From: Scatosoma sp045542595
GTDB taxonomy: Bacteria; Bacillota; Clostridia; Christensenellales; Borkfalkiaceae
Length of the DNA: 56,236 nucleotides
Reading direction: 5' to 3'
Assembly (NCBI GenBank): GCA_045542595.1
Contig: JAZQLI010000034.1
Span: forward strand, 1-56,236
Shown piece after piece: positions 17,679 to 25,104 of the stretch. The notes under the pieces were generated by a model, which was not told the origin of the DNA, searched no databases, and was given only the letters and a program-made list of their open reading frames with translations. Each line of letters opens with the position of its first letter. Position 1 is the stretch's first letter. Both the position numbers and the translations under genes were made by a program.

Positions 17679-18036
17679 CGTAAACAACTTCGTTTAATAT
17701 CTCTTCCTCAATTACTTGTTTCATCGCGTTGATTCTCCTCACGTCCTCCAAGTAATTCCCCAGACGGCAATACTTCTCGCTTTTAGAAAGCTTGTCCCAC
17801 AAAACGTCGTAGAGCGCTTCCGCAGCTTTATCTACGCCGTGCAGGTATTCGGGCAAATGCCCTGCTATGCTCAACAATTTACCAAAGTTATGTTCTTCGA
17901 TATACTGTTTTGCGAGCGTTCCGTACTTGCCATACACGTGCTTTTCTTCTTTTACGTTAGCATTATAAATTTTGATTTCTTCCACAGTCAAACCCTCTCC
18001 GTGGTTTGCTTTTTCTAACACTTCACTAACTTTCAT
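17644..18036 (-). CDS. tnpV: TnpV-like transposon protein, 3' end replaced by a MITE
   Basis: The 130-residue protein resembles TnpV of clostridial mobile elements: YGKYGTLAKQYIEEH, LPEYLHGVDKAAE and a C-terminal helix ending NEVVYV. Its role is unknown. ATG 18036 follows GGAGGTG; the GTG at 18039 is less well placed. The family-like part ends at about VYV; the last ten residues (AAQDRCKSGF) and the stop are read from the terminal repeat of the element at 17402-17678. The protein is therefore probably only cosmetically altered. It has its own strong promoter. Confidence 0.75.
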   Translation of the reverse strand: MKVSEVLEKANHGEGLTVEEIKIYNANVKEEKHVYGKYGTLAKQYIEEHNFGKLLSIAGHLPEYLHGVDKAAEALYDVLWDKLSKSEKYCRLGNYLEDVRRINAMKQVIEEEILNEVVYVAAQDRCKSGF

Positions 18037-18061
18037 CACTGCACCTCCGTTTTTATACTGT

Positions 18062-18118
18062 TCGTATATATACGATACATTGTAGATACATTATACTCAT
18101 TTGTTTTTTCTAAGTCAA
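18062..18118 (-). promoter_or_regulatory. tnpV promoter with palindromic operator
   Basis: TTGACT (18118-18113), 17 bp, TATAAT (18095-18090) forms a near-consensus promoter. A perfect 14-bp palindrome TCGTATATATACGA (18062-18075) lies about +5 to +20 from the expected start, a typical repressor position. The regulator is unknown. Confidence 0.7.
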
Positions 18119-18177
18119 GCTAAAATTATTTGTTTTTTGAAAAAAAGTATTTAATTTTTAAGACGTTTTCGGTGGTT

Positions 18178-18822
18178 TTATAGTGCCAACATAATTAAAA
18201 GTACCGTTTGCGCGACGGCAAGCACGGGCGAAAGCCAAAACATAAACTTTCTAAAACCGCTTTCATAACGGATTTCGTGTTTTACTTCATCAAGCGCTTC
18301 TTCCGTTTCTCGCATTTTCTTATTGAGTGATTGCGCGCACTGATTTACCTTGATAACCGCTATGTCCGTTGCTTCTTTTACTCTATCGTTTAGAAGTTGA
18401 GTAGCCGAATTAATCGCCTTTTCCATAGCCGCTCTTACAAGGTGCTCGATTCCCGTTACCGTTTCCGTTATTCTCTTCAACGTCGCATCTATCCTCTCTG
18501 ACAATCGGTAGTTGTTCTCTTTGACTTCTTTCGAGAGTCTCTCTACGTCTTCTCTCAGCTTCCTCTCTAGAATTTCGTTGTACCATTCTACGTTCCTCAC
18601 TTGCTGCGTCAGTTCCTCGACTTGCGCATTCAGCCTCGAAACTAAGGCGTTGCATTTCTCGTTCGATATCGCTAAGGACTGCAACAACATTGCTTCTCGT
18701 GCCTCCACCGTCAATCGTTTTACTTCTTCGCACAGTTCTATTGCCGACGAGTTGTTTGATAAATCCACCGGTTCGTCCTCGATTACGGGCTGAGGACGCT
18801 CGCCCGTTATTTTGTTCAACAA
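18178..18822 (-). CDS. Coiled-coil protein with C-terminal membrane anchor, overprinted on the relaxase gene
   Basis: This 214-residue frame overlaps the last 413 bases of the relaxase gene in another frame. It begins at TTG 18822, immediately after an in-frame stop, with GGAGGT about 12 bases upstream. Residues 30-185 are strongly heptad-like (for example QVEELTQQVRNVEWYNEI) and residues about 193-214 form a hydrophobic tail (FWLSPVLAVAQTVLLIMLAL). This regular architecture suggests it is the truly selected frame, while the relaxase frame here is low-complexity. MobB-type proteins of ColE1-like plasmids are also nested in the relaxase gene and help transfer; equivalence is inference. Confidence 0.65.
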   Translation of the reverse strand: MLNKITGERPQPVIEDEPVDLSNNSSAIELCEEVKRLTVEAREAMLLQSLAISNEKCNALVSRLNAQVEELTQQVRNVEWYNEILERKLREDVERLSKEVKENNYRLSERIDATLKRITETVTGIEHLVRAAMEKAINSATQLLNDRVKEATDIAVIKVNQCAQSLNKKMRETEEALDEVKHEIRYESGFRKFMFWLSPVLAVAQTVLLIMLAL

Positions 18823-19558
18823 TTTGTTTTAATACCTCCATTTTTTTATAATTTGTTCCGAGCTTTTCCCCTCGGATGGGTTTTTGTTTTTCGGGATGCA
18901 GGTAAGAAAAATCCTTACCGTCTCTCGTGATTTTCACGCCGTAACACTTTTCAAGGTATTCCTTGAACTTGTCCAGCGTTCTTGATTTTTTCGTTGCTTC
19001 CGCAATTACTTCTCTTAGTTCTTCTTTCCAACTAATACCGCCTTTGAGCATTATCTTTTTCTCGACTGCCGTTCTACTGTTTTTACCACGCTTTCTAAAA
19101 TCCGTTTCGCTAAATCCGTACTTCTTGCCAAGCCTATTCGCCTCGTCTTTCATATTCACGTAATCTTGCTTACTGAATTGTAGTTTCTTCCCCGTTATCG
19201 GGTCTACTGCATTTATAATGATATGGCTATGTACCGTTTGCGTGTCCGTATGCGTGGCAATCACGCACTCGTAATTTTGAAATAATTTTGCCGTTAGTTC
19301 TTCCGCGTAAGCATGTGCCTTTTCAGGCGAAACGTTATCTTTGCGTGCGCACGATAATTTACAATGATAATATTTCCTTTCGTCAAACTTATCCCCCTTG
19401 CCGAACCGACTTGCCGTTTCTTCAAACTGCTTGGCGTAGTCCTCGTCTTGAAAAAGATTTCTAACCGACACTATCTTTGCTTTCTTCTCGTCGGTGATAT
19501 AAGTGATACCGTTTTTCGGTTTTGCTTTGCTTGCGCTACACTTAAAAAGCGGCATCAC
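18410..19558 (-). CDS. mobA: MobA/VirD2-type relaxase
   Basis: The 382-residue protein shows relaxase features: YITDEKKA near the start, KYYHCKLSCAR, motif III HSHIIINAVDP with the metal-binding histidines (about 128-136), then LQFSKQDYV and the IRGEKLGTNY segment that usually closes the domain (about 240). The last about 135 residues are rich in Arg, Glu, Asn and Gly and overlap the coiled-coil gene. Relaxases nick oriT and lead the strand into the recipient. It overlaps the mobC stop by four bases. Being mobilizable rather than conjugative, the element would need a helper secretion system. Confidence 0.88.
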   Translation of the reverse strand: MMPLFKCSASKAKPKNGITYITDEKKAKIVSVRNLFQDEDYAKQFEETASRFGKGDKFDERKYYHCKLSCARKDNVSPEKAHAYAEELTAKLFQNYECVIATHTDTQTVHSHIIINAVDPITGKKLQFSKQDYVNMKDEANRLGKKYGFSETDFRKRGKNSRTAVEKKIMLKGGISWKEELREVIAEATKKSRTLDKFKEYLEKCYGVKITRDGKDFSYLHPEKQKPIRGEKLGTNYKKMEVLKQIVEQNNGRASSARNRGRTGGFIKQLVGNRTVRRSKTIDGGGTRSNVVAVLSDIEREMQRLSFEAECASRGTDAASEERRMVQRNSREEAERRRRETLERSQREQLPIVREDRCDVEENNGNGNGNRAPCKSGYGKGD

Positions 19559-19872
19559 CCACCTCCGATTGCAATGGATATTTTCGCGTATAGCTTCTTT
19601 AATTCGGCAATGCAGTTTCGTATTTCTTCTTCCGTAGCCAAGCCGTTATAGATACCTCTCACTGCTTGGTTTAGGTTGTTCCCTTGACGTTTGAGTTCTG
19701 CTAAAATCTCCGTGCCGTTTTCTATCACGGTAATCGGTTTATCGGTTATCGCACGAATTACAAACGCCGTCATGGTAAGCCCACTCTTTGCGATTGCGCT
19801 ATCTATTAAGTTTTTCTCTTGCTCGCTTGCCCTAAAATTGTAGGCAAATTGTCTTGTTCTGTTTCCTATAAT
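19555..19872 (-). CDS. mobC: MobC-type mobilization accessory protein with non-AUG start
   Basis: The protein resembles MobC relaxosome proteins: QFAYNFRASEQEKNLID, SGLTMTAFVIRAI and the signature LKRQGNNLNQAVRG. An ATG exists only at 19773, which would delete the conserved N-terminal third. The frame is open upstream, without stops, to a perfect AGGAGG (19882-19877) followed after four bases by ATT (19872) and after seven by ATA (19869); no ATG, GTG or TTG is available there. Translation from ATT or ATA would give 105 or 104 residues, the normal family length. MobC binds oriT and assists strand separation. It overlaps mobA by four bases. Confidence 0.75.
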   Translation of the reverse strand: MIGNRTRQFAYNFRASEQEKNLIDSAIAKSGLTMTAFVIRAITDKPITVIENGTEILAELKRQGNNLNQAVRGIYNGLATEEEIRNCIAELKKLYAKISIAIGGG

Positions 19873-19958
19873 CTTCCCTCCTTTTTGTTTTTAATTACGC
19901 CGAAATTTTTAAGGGCGGATTCATTTCGCCCGTTAAGAAAATTACGACCGCAGCAACC

Positions 19959-20151
19959 TCACGGAAAATTTGCGCGCCAAATTTTCGTGAACTACCTTTT
20001 GGGGTATTAGGGGCTGCCCCTAACGAGGCGATTTGAAAAATCGTGTATTTGGCAAGACAAATACGTTCCTCGCTATAACGTCAAAATAAAGTCCCCCTAT
20101 AACTTCACCTATTAAAATCCGACGTTTTAAGTCTGTCGGCAAGACTTAAAA
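19959..20151. other. Hairpin-rich oriT candidate upstream of mobC
   Basis: This gene-free stretch has a row of inverted repeats: 19959-19990 (13-bp arms with one bulge around CGCGC), 20007-20023 (TTAGGGGC-T-GCCCCTAA, perfect), then CGATTT-GAA-AAATCG, GTATTTG-6-CAAATAC, and 20125-20151 (10-bp perfect arms). A GGGG-rich stem next to a relaxase/MobC pair is how many MOB-P-like oriT regions look. The nick site was not identified. Confidence 0.55.
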
Positions 20152-20154
20152 TTT

Positions 20155-20176
20155 TTGCATTGGAATCACCTCCTTG
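20155..20176 (-). promoter_or_regulatory. Perfect extended Shine-Dalgarno before a four-codon ORF
   Basis: On the minus strand AAGGAGGTGATTCC (complementary to the 16S rRNA tail) is followed at normal spacing by ATG-CAA-AAA-TTT-TAA. The stop lies in the 20125-20151 hairpin. It could be a leader minigene upstream of mobC or a ribosome standby site. What is seen is only the sequence; function is speculative. Confidence 0.4.
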
Positions 20177-20186
20177 ATTTAAAATG

Positions 20187-20246
20187 GGCGCAAAAAAGTC
20201 GCTGATAATCACTATCACCGACTTTAACCGTGTTTAGACTTGCGCC
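20187..20246 (-). terminator. Long imperfect hairpin after the HTH gene
   Basis: The outer arms GGCGCAA/TTGCGCC (20187-20193, 20240-20246) enclose an inner stem AAGTCGCTGATA/TATCACCGACTT with one mismatch. It lies 24 bases after the stop at 20270 and is followed by a short T run. It is a likely terminator, or part of the oriT region. Confidence 0.5.
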
Positions 20247-20269
20247 TCTATGATGGTCAATCATTCTAT

Positions 20270-20887
20270 TTAATTGCCGTTTTGATTGTTTCTTTTCTTC
20301 CTTTTTTTCTTTGCAAAACTTATTAGTTCTTTATTAATTGCTTCGGCTTTCTTGTCAACGTATTCGCTAGCGTCGTAAAACTCTTCTGGGTCTTCAAATA
20401 CGGAAGTACAACCGTTTCGGCGCGCACGAGCGTTTAGTTCTGGAATAGCCCCGTCGCAACCATAACAGTCTTCGTAATTGAAAAACAATTTGTCGTTATC
20501 TAAGCGCCAATAGCCTTCCCAACGAAAATCACGAAGTTTTAACGGGTTGTTTTCAGCACAAACTTTTTCAATTTGCAATTCTTTACCCGTAAGCCTTGGC
20601 TTGTCCCCTATGTAAACGATGCGGTTAACCTTTTGCCTGCCGCTTTCGTCGTACGTAGCTTCACGGCGAATTACCTTTTCTTGCTCCAACTCTTTCAACA
20701 ACTTTTGCATTGACCGAGTAGAAACATTAAAAGCGCTTGCGATGGTCTCCAACTTCATTTCACGCCCACTGCGACGGCGCAAATAATTTTTAAGAACTTC
20801 TTTGCGCTTTCTTCCCGTCAACTTCCGCATCTGAAGGGCACCGTTTTCGTCTAAAAAATAAAAATATCCATAGCCTTTTTTCGCCAT
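20270..20887 (-). CDS. Helix-turn-helix protein of unknown function (possible replication/regulatory protein of the element)
   Basis: The 205-residue basic protein has a winged-helix/HTH segment at about 25-85 (MKLETIASAFNVSTRSMQKL, then LEQEKVIRRE). An aromatic/Cys-containing middle (YEDCYGCDG) and a lysine-rich tail follow. The HTH resembles those of plasmid initiators and MarR-like regulators; no family is certain. ATG 20887 follows GAAGGGA; an ATG at 20917 with AGGGTGAA is a second option. It is transcribed toward the oriT/mob region, so a role in element copy control or mob regulation is plausible. Confidence 0.55.
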   Translation of the reverse strand: MAKKGYGYFYFLDENGALQMRKLTGRKRKEVLKNYLRRRSGREMKLETIASAFNVSTRSMQKLLKELEQEKVIRREATYDESGRQKVNRIVYIGDKPRLTGKELQIEKVCAENNPLKLRDFRWEGYWRLDNDKLFFNYEDCYGCDGAIPELNARARRNGCTSVFEDPEEFYDASEYVDKKAEAINKELISFAKKKRKKRNNQNGN

Positions 20888-21088
20888 TTTTCCCTTCCAA
20901 CCATAACAAAATTTCACCCTATATTAAACCCTGTTTTTTAGCCGACATTAGCCGTAATTTTTCATATAAGGCGATAAAATACAAAAATTCAATAGAATTT
21001 CGTCAAAAAAATTTTTGAAATTTTTTAAAAAAATAGGTCGTACTCTATTTCGCTTAACCGCGAGATTGCAACTCTATTGTCCGTCCTT

Positions 21089-21122
21089 ATTATATCATAG
21101 TAAATATGACAGTTTCCGTCAT
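21089..21122 (-). promoter_or_regulatory. Activator-type promoter shared with the 13.3-kb operon
   Basis: The -10 TATAAT (21094-21089) is preceded, 11 bp away, by the dyad ATGAC(21106-21110)-7-GTCAT(21118-21122). The block from AGTAAATATGAC to CCGTCAT matches 13308-13331 except for two central bases. No -35 consensus is present. It should drive the HTH gene at 20887 through a leader of about 200 bases. Confidence 0.6.
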
Positions 21123-21153
21123 ATATTATATAAAATTTCAAAGAAAATAGCAA

Positions 21154-21187
21154 AGGTCAAACGTCCACGTTTTGGGACATCTGACCT
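21154..21187 (-). terminator. Terminator downstream of the helicase gene
   Basis: The stem AGGTCA...TGACCT with an inner CGTCC/GGGAC pairing and a T-rich minus-strand tail lies about 70 bases after the stop at 21259. Confidence 0.55.
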
Positions 21188-21258
21188 CTTTTGTAAAAAT
21201 ATTTTTGCACTTTTTAATTCTTATCTATTTATAATTCTCTTTCAACAAGCACTCACTA

Positions 21259-24200
21259 TCAACTGTCATAAAATCCAATACGACGACGCTGTTCTTCTAT
21301 CGTTTGCTGGGTATGTTTACAACGCGGATAGTTATGACAACCGAAGAATGTTCCGTATTTCCCTTTTCTCAACACCAAAAAATCTCCACAATCAGGACAA
21401 CGATTATTGAAATACACCGATTTCATATCATCATTCGTGTACGAACAATAAGGGAAATTCGAACAGCCATAGAATGATTTTTTATTGACTTCCGATTCTC
21501 GAACAACCAAATGTCCTGACTTACACCAAGGACAAAGATATTCTTTTTCTTCTTTTTGTGCAGTTTCGTCGTGCATTACAAAACACTTGTTTTTAATTTC
21601 TTGAATAAATTGAGAAGATTTTTCTTTGTCTGAAAGCAAATAAACAATCGACTTTGTTCTCGTTAATGCAACGTAGAACAAACGACGCTCTTCTGCATAT
21701 TCATACGAGTTTTTCTTACCCAACAACAAATCCAAGACCGCATCATCTTCCGTCTTATTAGGAAACCCATTGTCCGCGTCTTCACCGCTAATCAGCACAA
21801 CGAAATCACTCTCCAAGCCTTTCGAGCCATGTACCGTGCTGTATTTCAATTGCATCTTAGGAAAGTCTTTATGCAATATTCTTTTATAATCCACTACCTG
21901 TATTTCTCGGCAAATAAACGAATCAATATCTCGTCTGTTTCTGCCCAAAATTAACACCTCTGCGGTGGCGTTTAATTTTTCAATATCGGCAAGCGCTTTT
22001 GTTAAAGCCATCGCTTTATTGCCTTTATGATATATAATTCGCACAGGCTTCTCTTGGTGCTTTGCTGAACGAATATGCTTTTTGTATTGATTTGGATTCG
22101 CTGTAATAAATGGTTCAACAATGGATTGCAATTCAGACGAGTTTCTATGGGTGGACGTAATGTAATTCAATTTTGCATTTGGAAAAATCTTTTCAAACTC
22201 TAAAAACACATTGATATCACACCCTGCAAAACGATAGATTGCTTGCCAGTCATCACCTACTGCAAATAATTTTGCATTTCCATGTTCTATCAATTTTTGC
22301 AAGAAACGAGTTCTGCTTTGCGAGATATCTTGAAATTCGTCTACAATAATGTACTTATATTTAAAGTTAGGCGTTTTATCTAACAAATCAATCGCCTGCA
22401 AAATCATATCATCAAAGTCGATTTTATCCGCAGCACGAAGATTTTCCATGTAGTAATTATAAATGTTTTGGCAAATATTCAAGAATAAGCGTGTACGACT
22501 TGCTCCATACCGAGGCTCATTTAACTCTTCCTTAAACTTTTCAAATCCGCTATCGTCCTTGATTTGCGCTTTATACAAAGATATAAATGTCATAATCAGG
22601 TTGAATAAGGAACTAAAATCTCTCCCTGAATACGCATTATGCAAAGCATCGACCACTTCTTTTTGTGGCAACGGCTTTAATTCCACGCCGTTTTCCTGCA
22701 ACCGCGTTTTTAAATTGTCAAATATCGTACCCTCCGAAAACTCGTAGGAATAGGTTTCAATACAGACAGTTTGATTTGCTTGATGCGTTGCACGTTTCCA
22801 TTCCATTGATTGAACGTAGGCGTCACTCGCTTCCTTTTCATACTGAGGCGCTTTCCCCGTCCTATCTATGCCATAATGCTCCAAGTAAATTCCGTATTGA
22901 GGCAAGTAGAAATCGGGTGTATATTGACGTTTTTCAGGCGTACTCGTTTCCACTTCATACGGTTTCTCGTATTCATACTCAACGCCGTTGGTAAACAAGA
23001 AGTTAGCGATTACTAGTTCTTCATTACTCTTTACGTATTCGTTTTTCAGAGTTTCATGATGATACTTATCCGCTGAAAGTTTCCCCAAACGGTCTTTTAA
23101 CGTTCTAAAATCCGACGTCTTTAAATCTTGAAATAATTCCCCGTCATTTTTATATTTCTTTGATTTTTTGGTTTCAGGGGCATAAAAGTACAACGAAATA
23201 AACTGGAATATCTCATTGGCGATTTTAGGATTGGAAGCAAGCTCCTCGTCAAAAAATTGCGCTATGTAAGATTTTAACTGTTCTTCTATCGCTTTTTTCT
23301 TACCGTTTGCTTCGGTTAAAATATTTAAACCTAAAGCATGGAAGGTCTCTACTCTTAAACCTTTTGCTACACCATCTACTTTTTTTGCCAAATCATCGGC
23401 AGAAGCCCTTGAATAAGAAAGCAATAAAATATCATCTCTTGATGCAAGCCCTTTTTCTAATAAGTATTTTACCTTTCCACAAATAGTCAAAGTTTTCCCT
23501 GAACCCGCACCTGCTATGGTCAAATTTGATTTTGCATTGCAAAGAACAGCTCTTCTTTGCTCTTCATCCAAGTTTCTTCCGTTTACATCATCAAAGATTT
23601 CATCTTTTATATGGCGTGCAATAAATTGCTCATTATGTTTTTCAATTACCTGTTGATTGATAATAGGCGTAGAATAATACGTTTTGGGATAGGAAGTATA
23701 TTTTCTTAATAGAGCCTTTGCGCTTGCAAGTGCCGTCTCCACGGATTCATCATCAATGTAGCAATCAGGCAAGTTCTCAATCTCTTCATTGATAGCTTTG
23801 AGTAAGCCTTTCTGCTCTTTGATAAGCGCATAATTATCGACTATGTCTTGTAATCGAGTTTTATATTCATCGTACTGTTTCTTATATTCAAAGCGATTAG
23901 GAATTACATATTCATACACTTGGTTGACTGTTGACATTAAATCAAGCAACTTATCTTCTGAACACGATTCAATATTCTCCAAAATATCAGAAATCGGATA
24001 TTGCTTCAATAAAGAGTTGTATGCAAAAATCAACGACTTTATTGCGTCGTTGTGTTGCCCAATTTTTTGCACACATACTCTATAACGAGAAACTAAGTCT
24101 GCATAATTCTCATCCTTGGACAAGCGTTGTACTAACTTCTCTGTTTTTACATCTTCCGCTTCAATAATTTGAAAGAGTGTAAACGCTGTTTCTAACTTAG

Positions 24201-24264
24201 TGATATGTGCATTTAATTTTTGTGCTCGTCTTTTATTTAAGAACTTCTTTAAAAACTCAAACAT
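21259..24264 (-). CDS. Helicase IV-like UvrD-family helicase with two topoisomerase-type zinc fingers
   Basis: The protein has 1001 residues from ATG 24264 (AGGAAAAGC spacing); the TTG at 24282 is less likely. An N-terminal coiled region (1-200) precedes the SF1A core: AGAGSGKT (about 250), VDEFQDIS (about 650) and STVHGSKGLESDFVVL (about 815). An inserted nuclease-like stretch, YTPDFYLPQYGIYLEHYG (about 450), is also found in helicase IV relatives. The C-terminus has two CPxC...C topoisomerase zinc ribbons (CPWCKSGHLV, CPDCGDFLVL) ending near FYDS. It may unwind recombination or replication intermediates. It sits between the mobilizable element and an IS21 remnant, so it is probably cargo, perhaps defensive. 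Confidence 0.82.
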   Translation of the reverse strand: MFEFLKKFLNKRRAQKLNAHITKLETAFTLFQIIEAEDVKTEKLVQRLSKDENYADLVSRYRVCVQKIGQHNDAIKSLIFAYNSLLKQYPISDILENIESCSEDKLLDLMSTVNQVYEYVIPNRFEYKKQYDEYKTRLQDIVDNYALIKEQKGLLKAINEEIENLPDCYIDDESVETALASAKALLRKYTSYPKTYYSTPIINQQVIEKHNEQFIARHIKDEIFDDVNGRNLDEEQRRAVLCNAKSNLTIAGAGSGKTLTICGKVKYLLEKGLASRDDILLLSYSRASADDLAKKVDGVAKGLRVETFHALGLNILTEANGKKKAIEEQLKSYIAQFFDEELASNPKIANEIFQFISLYFYAPETKKSKKYKNDGELFQDLKTSDFRTLKDRLGKLSADKYHHETLKNEYVKSNEELVIANFLFTNGVEYEYEKPYEVETSTPEKRQYTPDFYLPQYGIYLEHYGIDRTGKAPQYEKEASDAYVQSMEWKRATHQANQTVCIETYSYEFSEGTIFDNLKTRLQENGVELKPLPQKEVVDALHNAYSGRDFSSLFNLIMTFISLYKAQIKDDSGFEKFKEELNEPRYGASRTRLFLNICQNIYNYYMENLRAADKIDFDDMILQAIDLLDKTPNFKYKYIIVDEFQDISQSRTRFLQKLIEHGNAKLFAVGDDWQAIYRFAGCDINVFLEFEKIFPNAKLNYITSTHRNSSELQSIVEPFITANPNQYKKHIRSAKHQEKPVRIIYHKGNKAMALTKALADIEKLNATAEVLILGRNRRDIDSFICREIQVVDYKRILHKDFPKMQLKYSTVHGSKGLESDFVVLISGEDADNGFPNKTEDDAVLDLLLGKKNSYEYAEERRLFYVALTRTKSIVYLLSDKEKSSQFIQEIKNKCFVMHDETAQKEEKEYLCPWCKSGHLVVRESEVNKKSFYGCSNFPYCSYTNDDMKSVYFNNRCPDCGDFLVLRKGKYGTFFGCHNYPRCKHTQQTIEEQRRRIGFYDS

Positions 24265-24347
24265 GCTTTTCCTAATTTTCAAATAAAGAATTTTAATGCC
24301 TTTTCACTTTTTAGCAACCAAATAAAGGTTGCCAAGCAATTCTTTCG

Positions 24348-24884
24348 CTATATCTTCTGCGGGTCTAGGCTCATTTTTTTGCACCATAAATGGAATTTCT
24401 CTTTCGCTGCACGCTTAACGCCCTCGCCAAGTCTCGAGGGAATACAAACATAATCGGAAATTAACGCGCTCGCTTTTTTCATCGTTTCCGTATATTGAAA
24501 CTCAAATCGATAAGAACCCGTGTCGTACCGCTTAAACAACTTGAAAAACTGTGATTTTCCGTAAGGTTTTTTGCCTGCGGCTAACGTTCTTTTATAATAT
24601 CTACGCCACATTACGAAAACCGTAAGTCCTCTCTTCTTTTTATCCTTTTCGAGCGCAATGAAATCGGGCTCTTCGTAGCCGCTTCTATGCACGCGCTTGG
24701 GATAAAGCTTTTCAAGCAACTGAATATCCGACAGTAATTCAAAGGCAGGCTCGTCAATACCGCATTCTTTCGCTCTTTTAATCGTTTTCAAAACGGTTGT
24801 ACGCGAACATTCGCAAAGCTTAGCGATTTGCGTCGTCGTGTTTCCCCTATAATGATACTGTAAAATAGCTCTGTAATTGGTCAT
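24348..24884 (-). pseudogene. istA: IS21-family transposase IstA, N-terminal fragment
   Basis: Residues 1-120 resemble the IstA start: MTNYRAILQYHYRGNTTTQI, the HTH CECSRTTVLKTIKRA, LYPKR, EEPDFIALEKD and KSQFFKLFKRYD. The protein ends at 178 residues against about 500 for IstA; the DDE catalytic domain and istB are missing. The C-terminal 50 residues match nothing I know. ATG 24884 is used rather than the in-frame start at 24941. It has an extended -10 (TGGTATAAT) upstream, so it may still be expressed; a domesticated DNA-binding protein is an alternative. Confidence 0.6.
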
Positions 24885-25019
24885 TTTGCCTTTTTCAATC
24901 CTTTTTTGCTTGAAATGTTTTATATGTATATTATACCACACAAAAAATTAAAAGTAAAGTGTTCAACTTAAGTGGAATAAAAGTTTTTTTGACGATTTTT
25001 TGGCTTATTTTTTGCCTAA

Positions 25020-25061
25020 AAAACGTAAAAATTGAGCCTGCATCGAGAAGATACAGGCTCA
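25020..25061 (-). terminator. ppdK terminator
   Basis: The perfect 8-bp stem TGAGCCTG/CAGGCTCA (25033-25040, 25054-25061) is followed on the minus strand by ATTTTTACGTTTTTT, about 45 bases past the ppdK stop. It marks the left end of the core chromosomal block. Confidence 0.8.
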
Positions 25062-25104
25062 TAAACACAATATATGGTGTTTTTATTGAATTTTAATCCA
25101 AGAT

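Noticed and set aside
20158..20175. Sequence resembling the 3' end of 16S rRNA (ATCACCTCCTT on the plus strand)
   Set aside because: Only the anti-SD stretch matches; the flanking 16S sequence is absent. It is better read as a Shine-Dalgarno on the minus strand.
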